Shown: piece by piece, positions 16,527-25,790 of the stretch | How positions within the stretch are numbered: position 1 is the first letter of the stretch | Layout of the letters: each line of letters opens with the position of its first letter | Origin: Paraeggerthella hongkongensis | Lineage (GTDB): Bacteria > Actinomycetota > Coriobacteriia > Coriobacteriales > Eggerthellaceae | DNA: 64,000 nt | Direction of reading: 5' to 3' | Assembly: GCF_003340345.1 (NCBI RefSeq) | Contig: NZ_PPTQ01000014.1 | Span: 1-64,000 of the forward strand | Program-made: the position numbers and the translations under genes | The notes under the pieces: model-generated | Told to the model about the DNA's origin: nothing | Seen by the model: the letters and a program-made list of their open reading frames with translations, nothing else | Databases searched by the model: none

Positions 16527-17476
16527 TCGCGGTACGCATTCGCAAGCGCCGCGGGCTTTTCGATGCGCACCCGACTGCCGAACTGGGCTACCCAACCGAA
16601 AAACGCCGGACTCTCGACAACGGGCACGTGCACATGCGCATGCTCCTCCCCTGCCGATGTGACGGGAACGTCTTCGCCGAATCGGTCGATCACGCCGCCC
16701 ATGGCTTCGCCGGATACCAAAAGCGTTGCGGAAACCGGCTCGCCTCCGTACATGCCGAACGCGCGCTGCTCCAGCTTCCCCGCATCGAACGTGGCAATGC
16801 GGTCGTTGCGCGAAGCAGGCTCGTCAAGCAGGGCGATATGCTCCATGCGGTCCACTCGGTAATGAGGAAACCCGTCGTGCTTCTCGTTGTATGCCACCAG
16901 GTAGTAATAGCCGTCTGCGTACACCAGCTGCACGGGAGTTTCCTCGTAGCGCCGACCGTTGCGCTGCCGAACCCGGCGCTTTTGCGCATCGTATTTGAAA
17001 TAGAGAAACGACACTCTGCAACGCTGCGCCATAGCGCGCTGAAGCTGATCCACGTTGGCCAGCACCGACTCGTTCTGCATCTTGATGCGACCCTCAACAT
17101 GCAAACGCCTGGTCAAAAGCGCCCGCTGGCGCTCAGGAGCCAGCCGCTTCACGCTGCGAACCAGCTTGTCGCTCATGCGCTGCGTCAGGAAGCGCGAGCT
17201 TTGCACTGCGTCCACCAACAACGCAAGCTCCGAAAGCGTGAAATCTCGCGAAGCCAACGCGTACTCGACCGGGGCGCAACGCCGCGTGCGTATATCCATG
17301 CCGAAGGCGCGCAACGCCTCGATGTCGCGGTACACCGACTTGCGTTCGGCCGAAACACCGAGCGCCCCTAGCCGCTCGAGGATCTCGGCCATAGTAAGGC
17401 CGCGCTCGTCATCGGTTTCATCTTGAAGCATCTTCATGAGATGCAGCAGCTTCAGCTTCTGGCGGTTGACGGCCAT
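16493..17476 (-). CDS. WYL-domain transcriptional regulator (YafY/DeoR-like)
   Basis: 327 residues: an N-terminal winged helix-turn-helix (about 5-65, GLTMAEILERLGALGVSAERKSVYRDIEAL), then a WYL domain with PVQLVYADGYYYLVAYNEKHDGFPHYRVDRM and a C-terminal WCX-like extension. Such proteins are DNA-binding regulators that sense nucleic-acid or small ligands; some control DNA repair or defence genes. ATG 17476 has AAAGGAG 7 nt upstream. It lies directly downstream of ddh but behind that gene's terminator, and its own promoter was not located. No defence genes adjoin it. Confidence 0.85.
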   Translation of the reverse strand: MAVNRQKLKLLHLMKMLQDETDDERGLTMAEILERLGALGVSAERKSVYRDIEALRAFGMDIRTRRCAPVEYALASRDFTLSELALLVDAVQSSRFLTQRMSDKLVRSVKRLAPERQRALLTRRLHVEGRIKMQNESVLANVDQLQRAMAQRCRVSFLYFKYDAQKRRVRQRNGRRYEETPVQLVYADGYYYLVAYNEKHDGFPHYRVDRMEHIALLDEPASRNDRIATFDAGKLEQRAFGMYGGEPVSATLLVSGEAMGGVIDRFGEDVPVTSAGEEHAHVHVPVVESPAFFGWVAQFGSRVRIEKPAALANAYRDYLKNILDAYE

Positions 17477-17542
17477 GCACGCTCCTTTTTCAGCCACGTC
17501 TTCAAACCCCAGTATACAAGCGCGCCCCAAAACTATCGCAAA

Positions 17543-17579
17543 AAAGGCCCTGCCGCTTTGAATAAACGGCAGGGCCTTT
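17543..17579 (-). terminator. Intrinsic terminator of ddh
   Basis: A perfect 13-bp stem (17543-17555 with 17567-17579) with an 11-nt loop, followed on the minus strand by a T run; it sits about 20 nt past the ddh stop. Confidence 0.88.
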
Positions 17580-17599
17580 CCATGCATAACGTTTAACGG

Positions 17600-18589
17600 C
17601 TACAGCATTTCAGCGCGCAGCTCCTCGCCGCTTTTGGAGGACAGGTACGCCGGAGCGATGTCGAACATCGTCTTGCAGCCCATCTGGCCCTCGCGGCTCA
17701 GGCGATGCGCCGCACGAGCGCACGCCGTAAGCACGCTGCCCGTAAACTCGGGGTTAGAATCCAGCTTCAGCGAGAACTCGACCACATGACGATGCTCGCC
17801 GTTTTCGCCGGTCAAGCCCGAACGAATCACCGAACCGCCATGGGGAATGCCCGCATGGTCGCGATCAAGCTCTTCCTGCGAGATAAACGTGACCGTAGTG
17901 TCGTAGTCGGCAAAGTAGTTCGGCATTTCAACGATGGCCTTTTCGATGGCTGTCAGATCGGCGCCCTCCTCGGCCACCACGAAGCACTCGCGCGTATGCT
18001 TCTCGCGCGTGGTCAACTGAGGATTCTGACCAGCCCGAACGGACTCGAGCGCCGCAGGAACGGGAACCGTGTACTGACGAGCGTCGGCCACGCCCTCAAT
18101 GCGGCGAATCGCATCGCTGTGACCCTGGGAAACACCGCGACCCCAGAACGTGTAATCGGCACCTTCGGGCAGAATGCAGTTCGCGTACAGGCGCGCAAGC
18201 GAGAACATGCCCGGATCCCAGCCGGCGGAAATGACGGCGACCTTGCCGCCTTCCTTTGCCGCTGCGTCCACGTTTGCAAAATGCGCGGGTATGTTCGCGT
18301 GCGTGTCGAAGGAGTCCACCACGTTGAACAACCCGGCGTACGCCGGCGTCTGCTCGGGCAGATCGCGCGCGCTGCCACCGCACAGGATAAGGACGTCCAC
18401 GTCGTCCGCATGCGCCGCCAAGTCGTCGGCAGAGTACACCGAAACGCCCTCGGTCAAAGGCTTCACGGAAGCAGGGTCGCGTCGAGTGAATAGAGCGACC
18501 AGCTCAAGATCGTCGTTTTGACGGCAGGAAAGCTCCACGCCCCTGCCCAGATTGCCGTACCCCAAAATGCCGATGCGCGTTTTCGTCAT
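17600..18589 (-). CDS. ddh: meso-Diaminopimelate D-dehydrogenase
   Basis: Catalyses the NADPH-dependent one-step amination of tetrahydrodipicolinate to meso-diaminopimelate, for lysine and peptidoglycan. The 329-residue product has the Rossmann motif IGILGYGNLGRG at the start, ISAGWDPGMFSLARLYANCILP and the family strand TFWGRGVSQGHSDAIRRIEGV. Size agrees with characterised Ddh (about 320-330). ATG 18589 has AAGGAGC 5 nt upstream; in-frame upstream codons are not conserved. Monocistronic, ended by the hairpin at 17543; TATACA on the minus strand at 18628-18633 is a possible -10. Confidence 0.95.
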   Translation of the reverse strand: MTKTRIGILGYGNLGRGVELSCRQNDDLELVALFTRRDPASVKPLTEGVSVYSADDLAAHADDVDVLILCGGSARDLPEQTPAYAGLFNVVDSFDTHANIPAHFANVDAAAKEGGKVAVISAGWDPGMFSLARLYANCILPEGADYTFWGRGVSQGHSDAIRRIEGVADARQYTVPVPAALESVRAGQNPQLTTREKHTRECFVVAEEGADLTAIEKAIVEMPNYFADYDTTVTFISQEELDRDHAGIPHGGSVIRSGLTGENGEHRHVVEFSLKLDSNPEFTGSVLTACARAAHRLSREGQMGCKTMFDIAPAYLSSKSGEELRAEML

Positions 18590-18835
18590 ATGCTGCTCCT
18601 TGTACTCGTTTGCACCCATGCATTGAATGTATAGGTTAATGATGGACGACCACGACCAACGTCGTCAACGAACGCGATGCGACTTCAAGAAAGCCCCATC
18701 GTGCTGAAACGAATTGGAAACCTTATCGGAATGAATGTACCGCACGACCGTCGTGCGAGCCAAAAGGCCGACGCGTGGGCGCAAATCGGCACCCGTGACA
18801 GCACCCGCCCCGCATACAGCCCCCTAGAGCCGCAC

Positions 18836-18865
18836 GCCTGGCCGCATCCTAAGATGCGGCCAGGC
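18836..18865 (+). terminator. 13-bp hairpin followed by T run
   Basis: Arms 18836-18848 and 18853-18865 pair perfectly around a CTAA loop; GTTTT follows on the plus strand. It has the shape of a rightward terminator although no rightward gene precedes it, so it may instead help end the leftward fdhF transcript. Confidence 0.5.
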
Positions 18866-18902
18866 GTTTTGTCGGCGATCTCTCCGAAAGCACGCTTTCA
18901 GC

Positions 18903-18930
18903 ACCCGGCGCATTGCCATAGGCGCCGGGT
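18903..18930 (-). terminator. Hairpin after fdhF
   Basis: A 9-bp GC-rich stem (18903-18911 with 18922-18930) with a 10-nt loop, 26 nt beyond the fdhF stop on the minus strand. No T tract. Confidence 0.5.
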
Positions 18931-18956
18931 TGCTCCCACACGCCGCCCGTCCGCTT

Positions 18957-21668
18957 CTACGCCTTCTCCACCCGAATGGCGCACACCTTGTACTCAGGCG
19001 CCTTCGACACGCGGTCGAGCGCGGCGATGGTCAGCCAGTTGCTGTTGCCGTCCTGGAAATGGAACGGCATCCACGTTTCGCCCGGGTTGGTCTTGCCCGA
19101 CACGCGCGCCGTCGTCTCGATCTGACCACGACGCGACGAAACGCGCACACGATCCCCGTCGGACACGCCCAAAGCCGCCGCATCGCATTCGTGCAACTCG
19201 ATGAACGAACGATCCGCAACCTCGTTCACGCCCTGCGCGCGAGCGGTCATCGCACAGGCGTTGTACTGGTACAGAATACGCCCGGTGGTGAGCATGAGCG
19301 GGTACTCCGCATCGGGCAGTTCCACCGAAGGCTGATAGCTTGGCGTAGAGAACGACCCCACGCCCTGCGAAAACTCGCTCACATGCAGGATGGGCGTACC
19401 CGGATGCTCCTCGTTCGGGCACGGCCATTGCAAACCGCGCCCGGCAACGCCGTCGCCGTCAAGGCGCTTATGGCTCACGCCACCGTAGGTGGGCGTGACG
19501 GACGCCACTTCGTCCATGATCTCGGCCGGCGTCAGGCAAGGCTGGGCATACCCCATCCGATTCATGACCTCGGTGAATATCTCGGTGTCCGGACGCGCGC
19601 CCGCCAGAACGTCCACCGCCTTGCGCACGCGCTGCACGCGACGCTCGGTGTTCGTGAACGTGCCCTCCTTCTCAGCGTAGCTGCAACCGGGCAGAATCAC
19701 GTCGGCGTACTTCGCCGTCTCGGTCATGAACAGGTCGTCCACCACGAAGAAGTCCAGCGACTCCAGCGCGCGGATCACGTGCCCCGTATCGGGATCGGTT
19801 CGCACAGGATCCTCGCCGAACAAAAACAGCCCCTTGATGCCGCCCTCGATCATGGACGGGAAGCACTCGGTAGCCTTCACGCCGCGCTCGCGCGGCAAGC
19901 CGGTGCCCCACGCGCGCTCGAAGCGGCGCACCACCTCGGGATCGGCCACCTTCTGGTACCCCGGCAGATCGTCGGGTCCGGCGCCCATGTCGCACGCGCC
20001 CTGCACGTTGTTCTGGCCGCGCAGCGGATTCACGCCGCCGCCGCGCTTGCCCAAGTTTCCCGTGATCATAGCGATGTTGGATAGCGCCATCACGCCGTCG
20101 GTGCCGGTGGAGTGCTCCGTCACGCCCAGACAGTACACGATAGCAGCCACTCGGGCCTTGCCGTACATCTTGGCCGCAGCCACCAGATCGCGTTGGTCGA
20201 CGCCGCAGATATCCTCCACGCGCTCCGGCACGTAATCGCGCACCGTCGCGGACATGATCTCCACGCCCTCCGTGCGTTCGTGCACGAAATCCGCATCGTA
20301 GAGGCCTTCGCGCAGGATCACGTTCACCATGCAGTTGGCGAAAGCCACGTTGGTGCCCGGGCGCAGCTTCAAGTGAATGTCCGCCTGCGCGGCCAGCCCG
20401 ATGTCGCGCGGGTCCACCACGATCAAACGGCACCCGCGTTCCACCGCAGCGCGTATCTGCATGCCGATGACCGGATGGGCTTCCTCGGGGTTCGACCCCA
20501 CCAGCATGATCACGTCGGCTTCGTTCACCACGTCTTCAATTGAGTTCGTCATCGCTCCCGAACCAAGCATGGTTGCCAGACCGGCAACCGTGGGAGCGTG
20601 TCAAACACGCGCGCAGCAGTCGACGTTGTTCGTCTGCAGCGCCGTTCGAGCCATCTTCTGGAACAGGTAGATGTCCTCGTTCGTGGAACGCGAACAGGAG
20701 AACGCCGCAAGGGAGGCTCCCCCATGCTCGTCGCGCAGCTCCGTGAAGCGACGAGCCACCAGATCAAGCGCGTCATCCCAGGTAGCAGGTTCGAATTCGC
20801 CCGTTTCGCGATTCTTGACAAGCGGCGTGCGCAAACGATCGGGCGCGTCGACGAAGTCGAAACTGGCCGAGCGTCCCTTCACGCACAGAAGGCCGTTGTT
20901 CGAAGGGCCGGGCGCTCCCTCCGCATCCACGATGCGCCCATCCTTCACCACCAGGTCAAGCTGGCATCCCACGCCGCAATGCGGGCACGTGGTGCGCACG
21001 CGATTCGTCTCCCACGAGCGGTACGCCGCGCGGCGCTTCTCCGTGAGGGCCCCGGTCGGGCATGCCTGCGCGCACGTGCCGCACGACTCGCAATCGGTCA
21101 TGCGCCAATCGGCCCCGAAAGGCGCCTCGATAACCGTGCGAACCCCGCGCTTTCCCGCCTGCAGCGTATGGTTGCGCGCAGCGCTGTTGCACGCGCCCAC
21201 GCAACGCTGGCAACGGATGCACAGGTTGGGATCGTATGAAAGAAACGGATTGGCGTCCAGCACGGGCTCGCGCTTCTGCGCAACCTCGAAGGAAGACTCC
21301 AGCACGCCGTACTCGCGGCAAAGCGCTTGCAGCTCGCACGCGCCGTTCTTGTCGCACGAGAAGCAGTAGTGCGTCGAATCAAGCCCATGATCGGCGATGA
21401 TGAGATCGAGCGCGACGCGGCGGTACGCCTCTACGCGCGGCGAATCCGTGGTCACGACCATGCCGTCTTGCACGGGCGTCGAGCATGCGGGAACCGGATG
21501 GTCCAGGCCCTCCACGTCCACCACGCACACGCGGCACGACGAAACGGCTCCCGACCTCTTCAAATAGCACAGCGTGGGAATGCGCACGCCCGCCTCGCGC
21601 GCGGCGTCCAGCACGGTCGCCCCCTCGCGCGCCTGCACAGCGCTCCCATTGATCGTGATGCTAGGCAT
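18957..21668 (-). CDS. fdhF: Selenocysteine-containing NAD-type formate dehydrogenase catalytic subunit (in-frame TGA = Sec356)
   Basis: Oxidises formate (or reduces CO2) at a molybdenum or tungsten bis-pterin site. The 903-residue product has a NuoG-like electron relay at the N-terminus: a [2Fe-2S] domain (LCYLKRSGAVSSCRVC), a His-Cys [4Fe-4S] site (HYCFSCDKNGACELQ), two ferredoxin-type clusters (CIRCQRCVGAC; CESCGTCAQAC), then the molybdopterin domain with its own cluster (CPHCGVGCQLDL). The frame is broken only by TGA at 20601-20603, in the exact context NNVDCCARV-U-HAPTVAGLA, where formate dehydrogenases carry Sec or Cys; a SECIS hairpin follows. Without recoding the gene would look split into two. 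It overlaps the end of its upstream partner by 8 nt (ATGCCTAG), so the two are translationally coupled. Confidence 0.95.
20571..20589 (-). promoter_or_regulatory. SECIS element of fdhF
   Basis: Minus-strand hairpin GGTTGCC-GGTCT-GGCAACC, a perfect 7-bp stem, beginning 11 nt after the TGA. The loop GGUCU and the 11-nt spacing match what I know of the E. coli fdhF SECIS, which binds SelB to insert selenocysteine. Confidence 0.9.
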
Positions 21669-23505
21669 ACTGAACCCGGCCCCCTTCCAACGTTCCCGGT
21701 CCGAAGCAATCGCAGCGCAGGCAGCGCCCGCACTCCTGCACGGCTTCTTCGCGGCTCATCTCAATCTCGACGCCCTGGAAATCGCGTTTGCGCTCGCGAG
21801 CCGGACGTTCGGTTATCTCCACGCGCCCCTTAGGCGTGCGGTCGTTCGGGCGCGCAACGGGAACCTCCACGTCGCAGCGCAGTTTATGACTGTACCCCAA
21901 GAACTCGTCGATGTTGCGCGCGGCGACCTTGCCCGCTCCGATGGCGCGAATGGCCGTCGCGGGTCCCGTCTGGCAATCGCCGCCCACGAACACGTTGTCG
22001 AAGCCCTCGGCGCGCAAGCGCTCGTCGGCGTTGAAGCAGCCCCAGGTGGTCGTCATGCCGAACTCCTCGAACGGGGCCGACACCACGTTCTGCCCCACCG
22101 CAATCAGCACGATATCGGCCTCGATGCGGCGTTCGGGCTTGTCAGCCGCCACAGGGGCAGGTCGGCCGCCGCGCACCGCGCCGATCATCTGCGGTTGGGT
22201 GATAAGCGCCGCGCATCGCCCTTCCGCGTCCTTCTCGACGGCCACGGGCGCCTCCAGGACGATCATCTCGACGCCTTCGGCGATAGCGCTCTCCACTTCG
22301 ATAGGCAAAGCGGTCATGTCTTCCTTGCGGCGCCGGTACACCACCGACACGTCGTCGGCGCCTGCGCGAACCGCAGTGCGCGCGCAATCCATGGCCACGT
22401 TGCCGCCGCCCACCACGACCACGCTCTTGCCCGAGAAATCAGGGTAGTCGCCGTCGCCGATGCGGCCCAGCATATCGACAGCCGACATCACGCCTTCGGC
22501 GTCCGCACCTTCGATGCGCAGGCTCTTGCCCGTTTGGGCGCCGATGGCCACGTACACGGCATGGTAGGTGTCCGCGATCTCGCGCATCTCGGTCAGGCCG
22601 ATCGCCTCGCCGCAGCGCGCGGTGATGGTGCCGGCGTTCATGATGCCGCGAATATCCTCGTCCAGCCGCTCGCGCGGGAAGCGGTACGCAGGAATGCCGT
22701 AGCGCAGCATGCCCCCCAGCTGATCGCGCTCCTCGAACACCGTCACGCGATGCCCCATGAGCGCGCAGAAGTACGCGCAGGTCAAACCACTCGGCCCGCC
22801 GCCGATAACGGCAACGGTGCGCGCCGTGTCAACGCTGCGCTGCGGCACCGGCACGGTATCGGCGGGCGCCTGGTCCACGGCGAACTTCTTGATGCCGCGA
22901 ATGTTGAGGGGCGCGTCGATGAGCGTGCGCCGACAGCGTTCCTCGCACGGATGCTCGCACACGAGCGCGCACGCCGTGGGAAACGGGTTGTCCTTGCGCA
23001 CCATCTGCACGGCACCGGCGTAGTCGCCTTCGGCCACCAGCGCAATGTAGGCGGGCACGTTCACGTGCGCAGGGCAGAGCGTCTCGCAGGGAACCGACTG
23101 GCCCACGCCCGCTTGGCAGCAGCCTCGCTCCACGTGGCTTTCGTACTCCTCGGCGAACGCGTCCATGCCCTCGAGCAGCGCATTAGCCGCCTCGTAGCCA
23201 ATGGCGCAGTCGGCCGTGTCGCGCACCATCTGAGCCAACGCGCGCAGTCGCTCCAACGCCCCGGCGTCGGCGTCGCACGCCACCACGCGCTCGAGCAACG
23301 CGGCAAGCTGCGGCAAACCGTCGCGGCACGGGACGCACTTGCCGCAGGTTTGCAGAGCGCCGTCGCGCAGAAGCGACAGCTGGGCGGCAAGCGGGCACAT
23401 TCCCGGCGGAGCCGTCTCCACCCGTCGTCCGTGCCTGTTCAACTGTTGGGCGATACGCGCGTCGTCTTTCGACTTCGGCGCAATCGATAATGCGGCCACG
23501 TTCAT
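21661..23505 (-). CDS. Formate dehydrogenase partner: NuoF-like Fe-S segment fused to GltD-like FAD/NAD(P) oxidoreductase
   Basis: A 614-residue electron-transfer subunit. Residues about 30-100 contain the C-terminal NuoF-type cluster motif (TCGKCVPCRDGLPQLAALLERV) without the preceding FMN/NADH domain. The rest is a glutamate-synthase small-subunit-like flavoprotein: an Fe-S segment (CETLCPAHVNVPAYIAL, CEHPCEERCRR), FAD motif VAVIGGGPSGLTCAYFCALMGH, NAD(P) motif VVVVGGGNVAMDCARTAVRAGA and a C-terminal cysteine cluster (CGRCLRCDCFGPG). It probably passes electrons between FdhF and NAD(P) or ferredoxin; bifurcation is possible but unproven. The start is uncertain: ATG 23505 has GGGGG immediately upstream, and the GTG two codons later (23499) has better spacing. 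Confidence 0.88.
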   Translation of the reverse strand: MNVAALSIAPKSKDDARIAQQLNRHGRRVETAPPGMCPLAAQLSLLRDGALQTCGKCVPCRDGLPQLAALLERVVACDADAGALERLRALAQMVRDTADCAIGYEAANALLEGMDAFAEEYESHVERGCCQAGVGQSVPCETLCPAHVNVPAYIALVAEGDYAGAVQMVRKDNPFPTACALVCEHPCEERCRRTLIDAPLNIRGIKKFAVDQAPADTVPVPQRSVDTARTVAVIGGGPSGLTCAYFCALMGHRVTVFEERDQLGGMLRYGIPAYRFPRERLDEDIRGIMNAGTITARCGEAIGLTEMREIADTYHAVYVAIGAQTGKSLRIEGADAEGVMSAVDMLGRIGDGDYPDFSGKSVVVVGGGNVAMDCARTAVRAGADDVSVVYRRRKEDMTALPIEVESAIAEGVEMIVLEAPVAVEKDAEGRCAALITQPQMIGAVRGGRPAPVAADKPERRIEADIVLIAVGQNVVSAPFEEFGMTTTWGCFNADERLRAEGFDNVFVGGDCQTGPATAIRAIGAGKVAARNIDEFLGYSHKLRCDVEVPVARPNDRTPKGRVEITERPARERKRDFQGVEIEMSREEAVQECGRCLRCDCFGPGTLEGGRVQYA

Positions 23506-23689
23506 CCCCCATGTTCGATGCGGTAGTTCGCTCGGCATGCCGTTGCGGCAATGCTCAAAAGTACTCGAATTAGCAGAATACCAGATGGCGCAGGTGCCCA
23601 CCGACACGAAATCGCCGGAAAGCGGCAGAGGGCCGCTTCGGACGCGGCGCCTTCGAAGCGCTGGACGAAACAAGGTTGCGCGAAGCGTC

Positions 23690-24670
23690 TCACCGTCGCC
23701 GATCTTGCGCGAGCACTTCAGGGTTCAGGCAGTCGGCAGGACGACGGCCCAGCACCACGTCGATCGCGCTGCGCATGGTGCGCGTGCGCAGTTCAAGCCC
23801 CGATTCCTCGGACCAGTACGCCGCATGCGACGTGAGCACGGTGTGAGGAGCGCGCAGCAGCGGATGGTCGAAGTCGACGGGTTCGCCCTCGTACACGTCA
23901 ACGCCCGCGCCCCACAGCTTCCTCGATTCGAGCGCCGCCGCCAAGGCCGCAGTGTCCACCACCGCCCCGCGCGCCGTGTTCACCAGCACGGACCCTTCCT
24001 TCATGAGCGCCAGGCGATCCTCGTCCAGCAGGTGGTGCGTCTCGGGCGCGAGCGCCACATGCAGGCTGACCACGTCCGCGCAGCCCAACAGCTCGTCAAG
24101 CGACAGGATATCGTAGCCTTCCGGCGTGCGTCGGCCCGGCACCAACGAGCGCGACCAGCACACCACGCGAAAACCCAGCCCTGCGGCCTTGCGCGCAACG
24201 GCGCGGCCGATATCGCCCATCCCCACCACGCCGAACACCCGCCCGTACGCCTGCCCCATGGGCCGGCGGCGCGCATAGTCCCACACGCCTGCGCGCATGT
24301 CGGCGTCGATCTCGTTCAAACGCCTCAGCACGCACAGCGCCAACGCGATCGCATGGTCCGAGACGACCTCGGTTCCGTACCCCGGAGCAGTGCACACCGC
24401 AACGCCGTGATCCGTGGCGGCTTCCACGTCGATGTCGTCGTAGCCCACGCCGGTACGGCTGACCACCCGCAACCGAGGAAGCGCCTCGAACGCCGCGCGC
24501 GGCAACGCGCTGTACGAAGTGACCATTCCGTCGGCATCGGCCGCAAGTCGAACCAAGTCATCCAAGCCGCGCGAATCGAAACAGGCGAAATCCACGCCCG
24601 CATCGCGCGCCATGCACTCTTCGAAGTCCATGTTCTCGAAATCGCTGTCGACCATAACGATCTTGGGCAT
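23690..24670 (-). CDS. D-2-hydroxyacid dehydrogenase (phosphoglycerate/hydroxypyruvate type)
   Basis: 326 residues of the D-isomer-specific 2-hydroxyacid dehydrogenase family. The NAD-binding motif is VFGVVGMGDIGRAVARKAAGLGF; the substrate-binding Arg lies in VSRTGVGYDDIDVEAA and VNTARGAVVDTAAL, and the distal Glu/His region reads GVDVYEGEPVDFDHPLLRAPHTVLTSHAAYWS. Substrate cannot be decided among lactate, glycerate, hydroxyisocaproate and phosphoglycerate; no ACT domain is present, which argues against a regulated SerA. ATG 24670 follows GGAAGGACGGAGT. It is divergent from L-lactate dehydrogenase, with only 94 bp between the starts, suggesting shared control of hydroxyacid redox. Confidence 0.88.
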   Translation of the reverse strand: MPKIVMVDSDFENMDFEECMARDAGVDFACFDSRGLDDLVRLAADADGMVTSYSALPRAAFEALPRLRVVSRTGVGYDDIDVEAATDHGVAVCTAPGYGTEVVSDHAIALALCVLRRLNEIDADMRAGVWDYARRRPMGQAYGRVFGVVGMGDIGRAVARKAAGLGFRVVCWSRSLVPGRRTPEGYDILSLDELLGCADVVSLHVALAPETHHLLDEDRLALMKEGSVLVNTARGAVVDTAALAAALESRKLWGAGVDVYEGEPVDFDHPLLRAPHTVLTSHAAYWSEESGLELRTRTMRSAIDVVLGRRPADCLNPEVLAQDRRR

Positions 24671-24696
24671 ACTCCGTCCTTCCTTGACGTGCAGTC

Positions 24697-24725
24697 TTGA
24701 CGAACGCAATCGGTTCCAGTAGGGT
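24697..24725 (+). promoter_or_regulatory. Promoter of ldh
   Basis: TTGACG (24697-24702), a 17-bp spacer and TAGGGT (24720-24725). A second TTGACG lies 13 bp upstream at 24684-24689, so the -35 word is directly repeated. Confidence 0.55.
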
Positions 24726-24764
24726 CGCGTAAACCATAGAATCGTGCTTGGGAAAGGTCATAGT

Positions 24765-25724
24765 ATGAAAAAATCGGTCGACGGCCGCAAGGTCGCCATC
24801 ATCGGATGCGGGTTCGTGGGGTCGGCCACGGCTTTCACGCTGATGCAAAGCGGCCTGTTCTCGGAAATGGTGCTGGTCGACGTCGACCGCAACCGAGCCG
24901 AGGGCGAAGCGCTCGACATCAGCCACGGCATGCCTTTCGCCAGCCCCATGAACATCTACGCCGGCGACTACGACGACCTTGCCGATGCAGCCATCATCGT
25001 GGTCACGGCCGGAGCGAACCAGCAGCCTGGCGAAACGAGGCTTGACCTGGTGCACAAGAACGTGGGGATCTTCAAGTCCATCATTCCCGAAATCGCGAAG
25101 CGAGACTTCGGCGGCATCCTGCTGGTGGTGTCGAACCCGGTGGACATCCTCACCTACGTGGCCTTGAAGCTTTCGGGGCTTCCCGAGGATCGCGTGATAG
25201 GATCCGGCACGGTGCTCGACACCGCGCGCTTCAAGAACATCCTGGGCGAGCACTTGGGCGTGGACCCGCGCAACGTGCACGCCCGCATCATCGGCGAGCA
25301 CGGCGACAGCGAGATCGCCGTTTGGAGCTTGGCGAACGTCTCGGGCATTCCCGTCAACGACTTCTGCGAGATGCGCGGGCATTTCGAGCACGAGGAATCC
25401 ATGCAGCGCATCGCCGAAGACGTGAAGAACAGCGCGTACGAGATCATCGCGAAGAAGAAGGCCACGTACTACGGCATCGCCATGGCGGTCAAGCGCATCT
25501 GCGAGGCCATCGTGCGCGACGAAAAACCCATCTTGCCCGTGTCGAACTACCAAAACGGCGGAGAGTACGGCCTGGAAGACGTGGTTTTGAGCTTGCCCGC
25601 CGTCGTGGGCAAAGGCGGCATCGAGTATCGCGTGCCCGCGCCCATCAGCCACGACGAACTTGCCGCCCTGCAAGCATCCGCCGCCAAGCTGAAGGAAGTC
25701 ATCGCAGAGCTGGATCTGGATTAG
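24765..25724 (+). CDS. ldh: L-lactate dehydrogenase
   Basis: 319 residues of the lactate/malate dehydrogenase family, interconverting pyruvate and L-lactate with NADH. Seen directly: Rossmann motif VAIIGCGFVGSATAF, the specificity loop AGANQQPGETRLDLV with Gln at the discriminating position (Arg would mean malate), NPVDILTY, GSGTVLDTARF and the catalytic histidine strand RIIGEHGDSEIAVWS. ATG 24765 is supported by AAAGG 10 nt upstream and by the protein's conserved N-terminus. Single-gene unit between the promoter at 24697 and the hairpin at 25734. Confidence 0.95.
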   Translation: MKKSVDGRKVAIIGCGFVGSATAFTLMQSGLFSEMVLVDVDRNRAEGEALDISHGMPFASPMNIYAGDYDDLADAAIIVVTAGANQQPGETRLDLVHKNVGIFKSIIPEIAKRDFGGILLVVSNPVDILTYVALKLSGLPEDRVIGSGTVLDTARFKNILGEHLGVDPRNVHARIIGEHGDSEIAVWSLANVSGIPVNDFCEMRGHFEHEESMQRIAEDVKNSAYEIIAKKKATYYGIAMAVKRICEAIVRDEKPILPVSNYQNGGEYGLEDVVLSLPAVVGKGGIEYRVPAPISHDELAALQASAAKLKEVIAELDLD

Positions 25725-25733
25725 AGCAGCAGG

Positions 25734-25776
25734 GGCAAGCGCGGTCGAAGCCGCTCCATCCTCGACCGCGCTTGCC
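25734..25776. terminator. Bidirectional terminator between ldh and trmH
   Basis: A perfect 15-bp stem (25734-25748 with 25762-25776, 13-nt loop) lies in the 66-bp gap between convergent genes. Confidence 0.75.
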
Positions 25777-25790
25777 TTACGGCCTTGCCC

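Larger units (their letters stand above)
18590..18956. other. Intergenic region between ddh and formate dehydrogenase
   Basis: About 370 bp without a credible gene. It contains the ddh promoter region on the right of the gene (minus-strand TATACA, 18628-18633) and two hairpins downstream of fdhF: 18836-18865 (13-bp stem, 4-nt loop, then GTTTT on the plus strand) and 18903-18930. Confidence 0.5.

Noticed and set aside
18957-21668. Formate dehydrogenase as two genes or a nonsense-mutated pseudogene
   Set aside because: The TGA is at the catalytic Sec position and followed by a SECIS hairpin; both halves are intact.
21574-23490. Long plus-strand open frame (over 600 codons) opposite the FdhF partner gene
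   Set aside because: Its translation is His/Arg-rich with no family resemblance and it mirrors a clear flavoprotein; GC-rich antisense frames stay open by chance.
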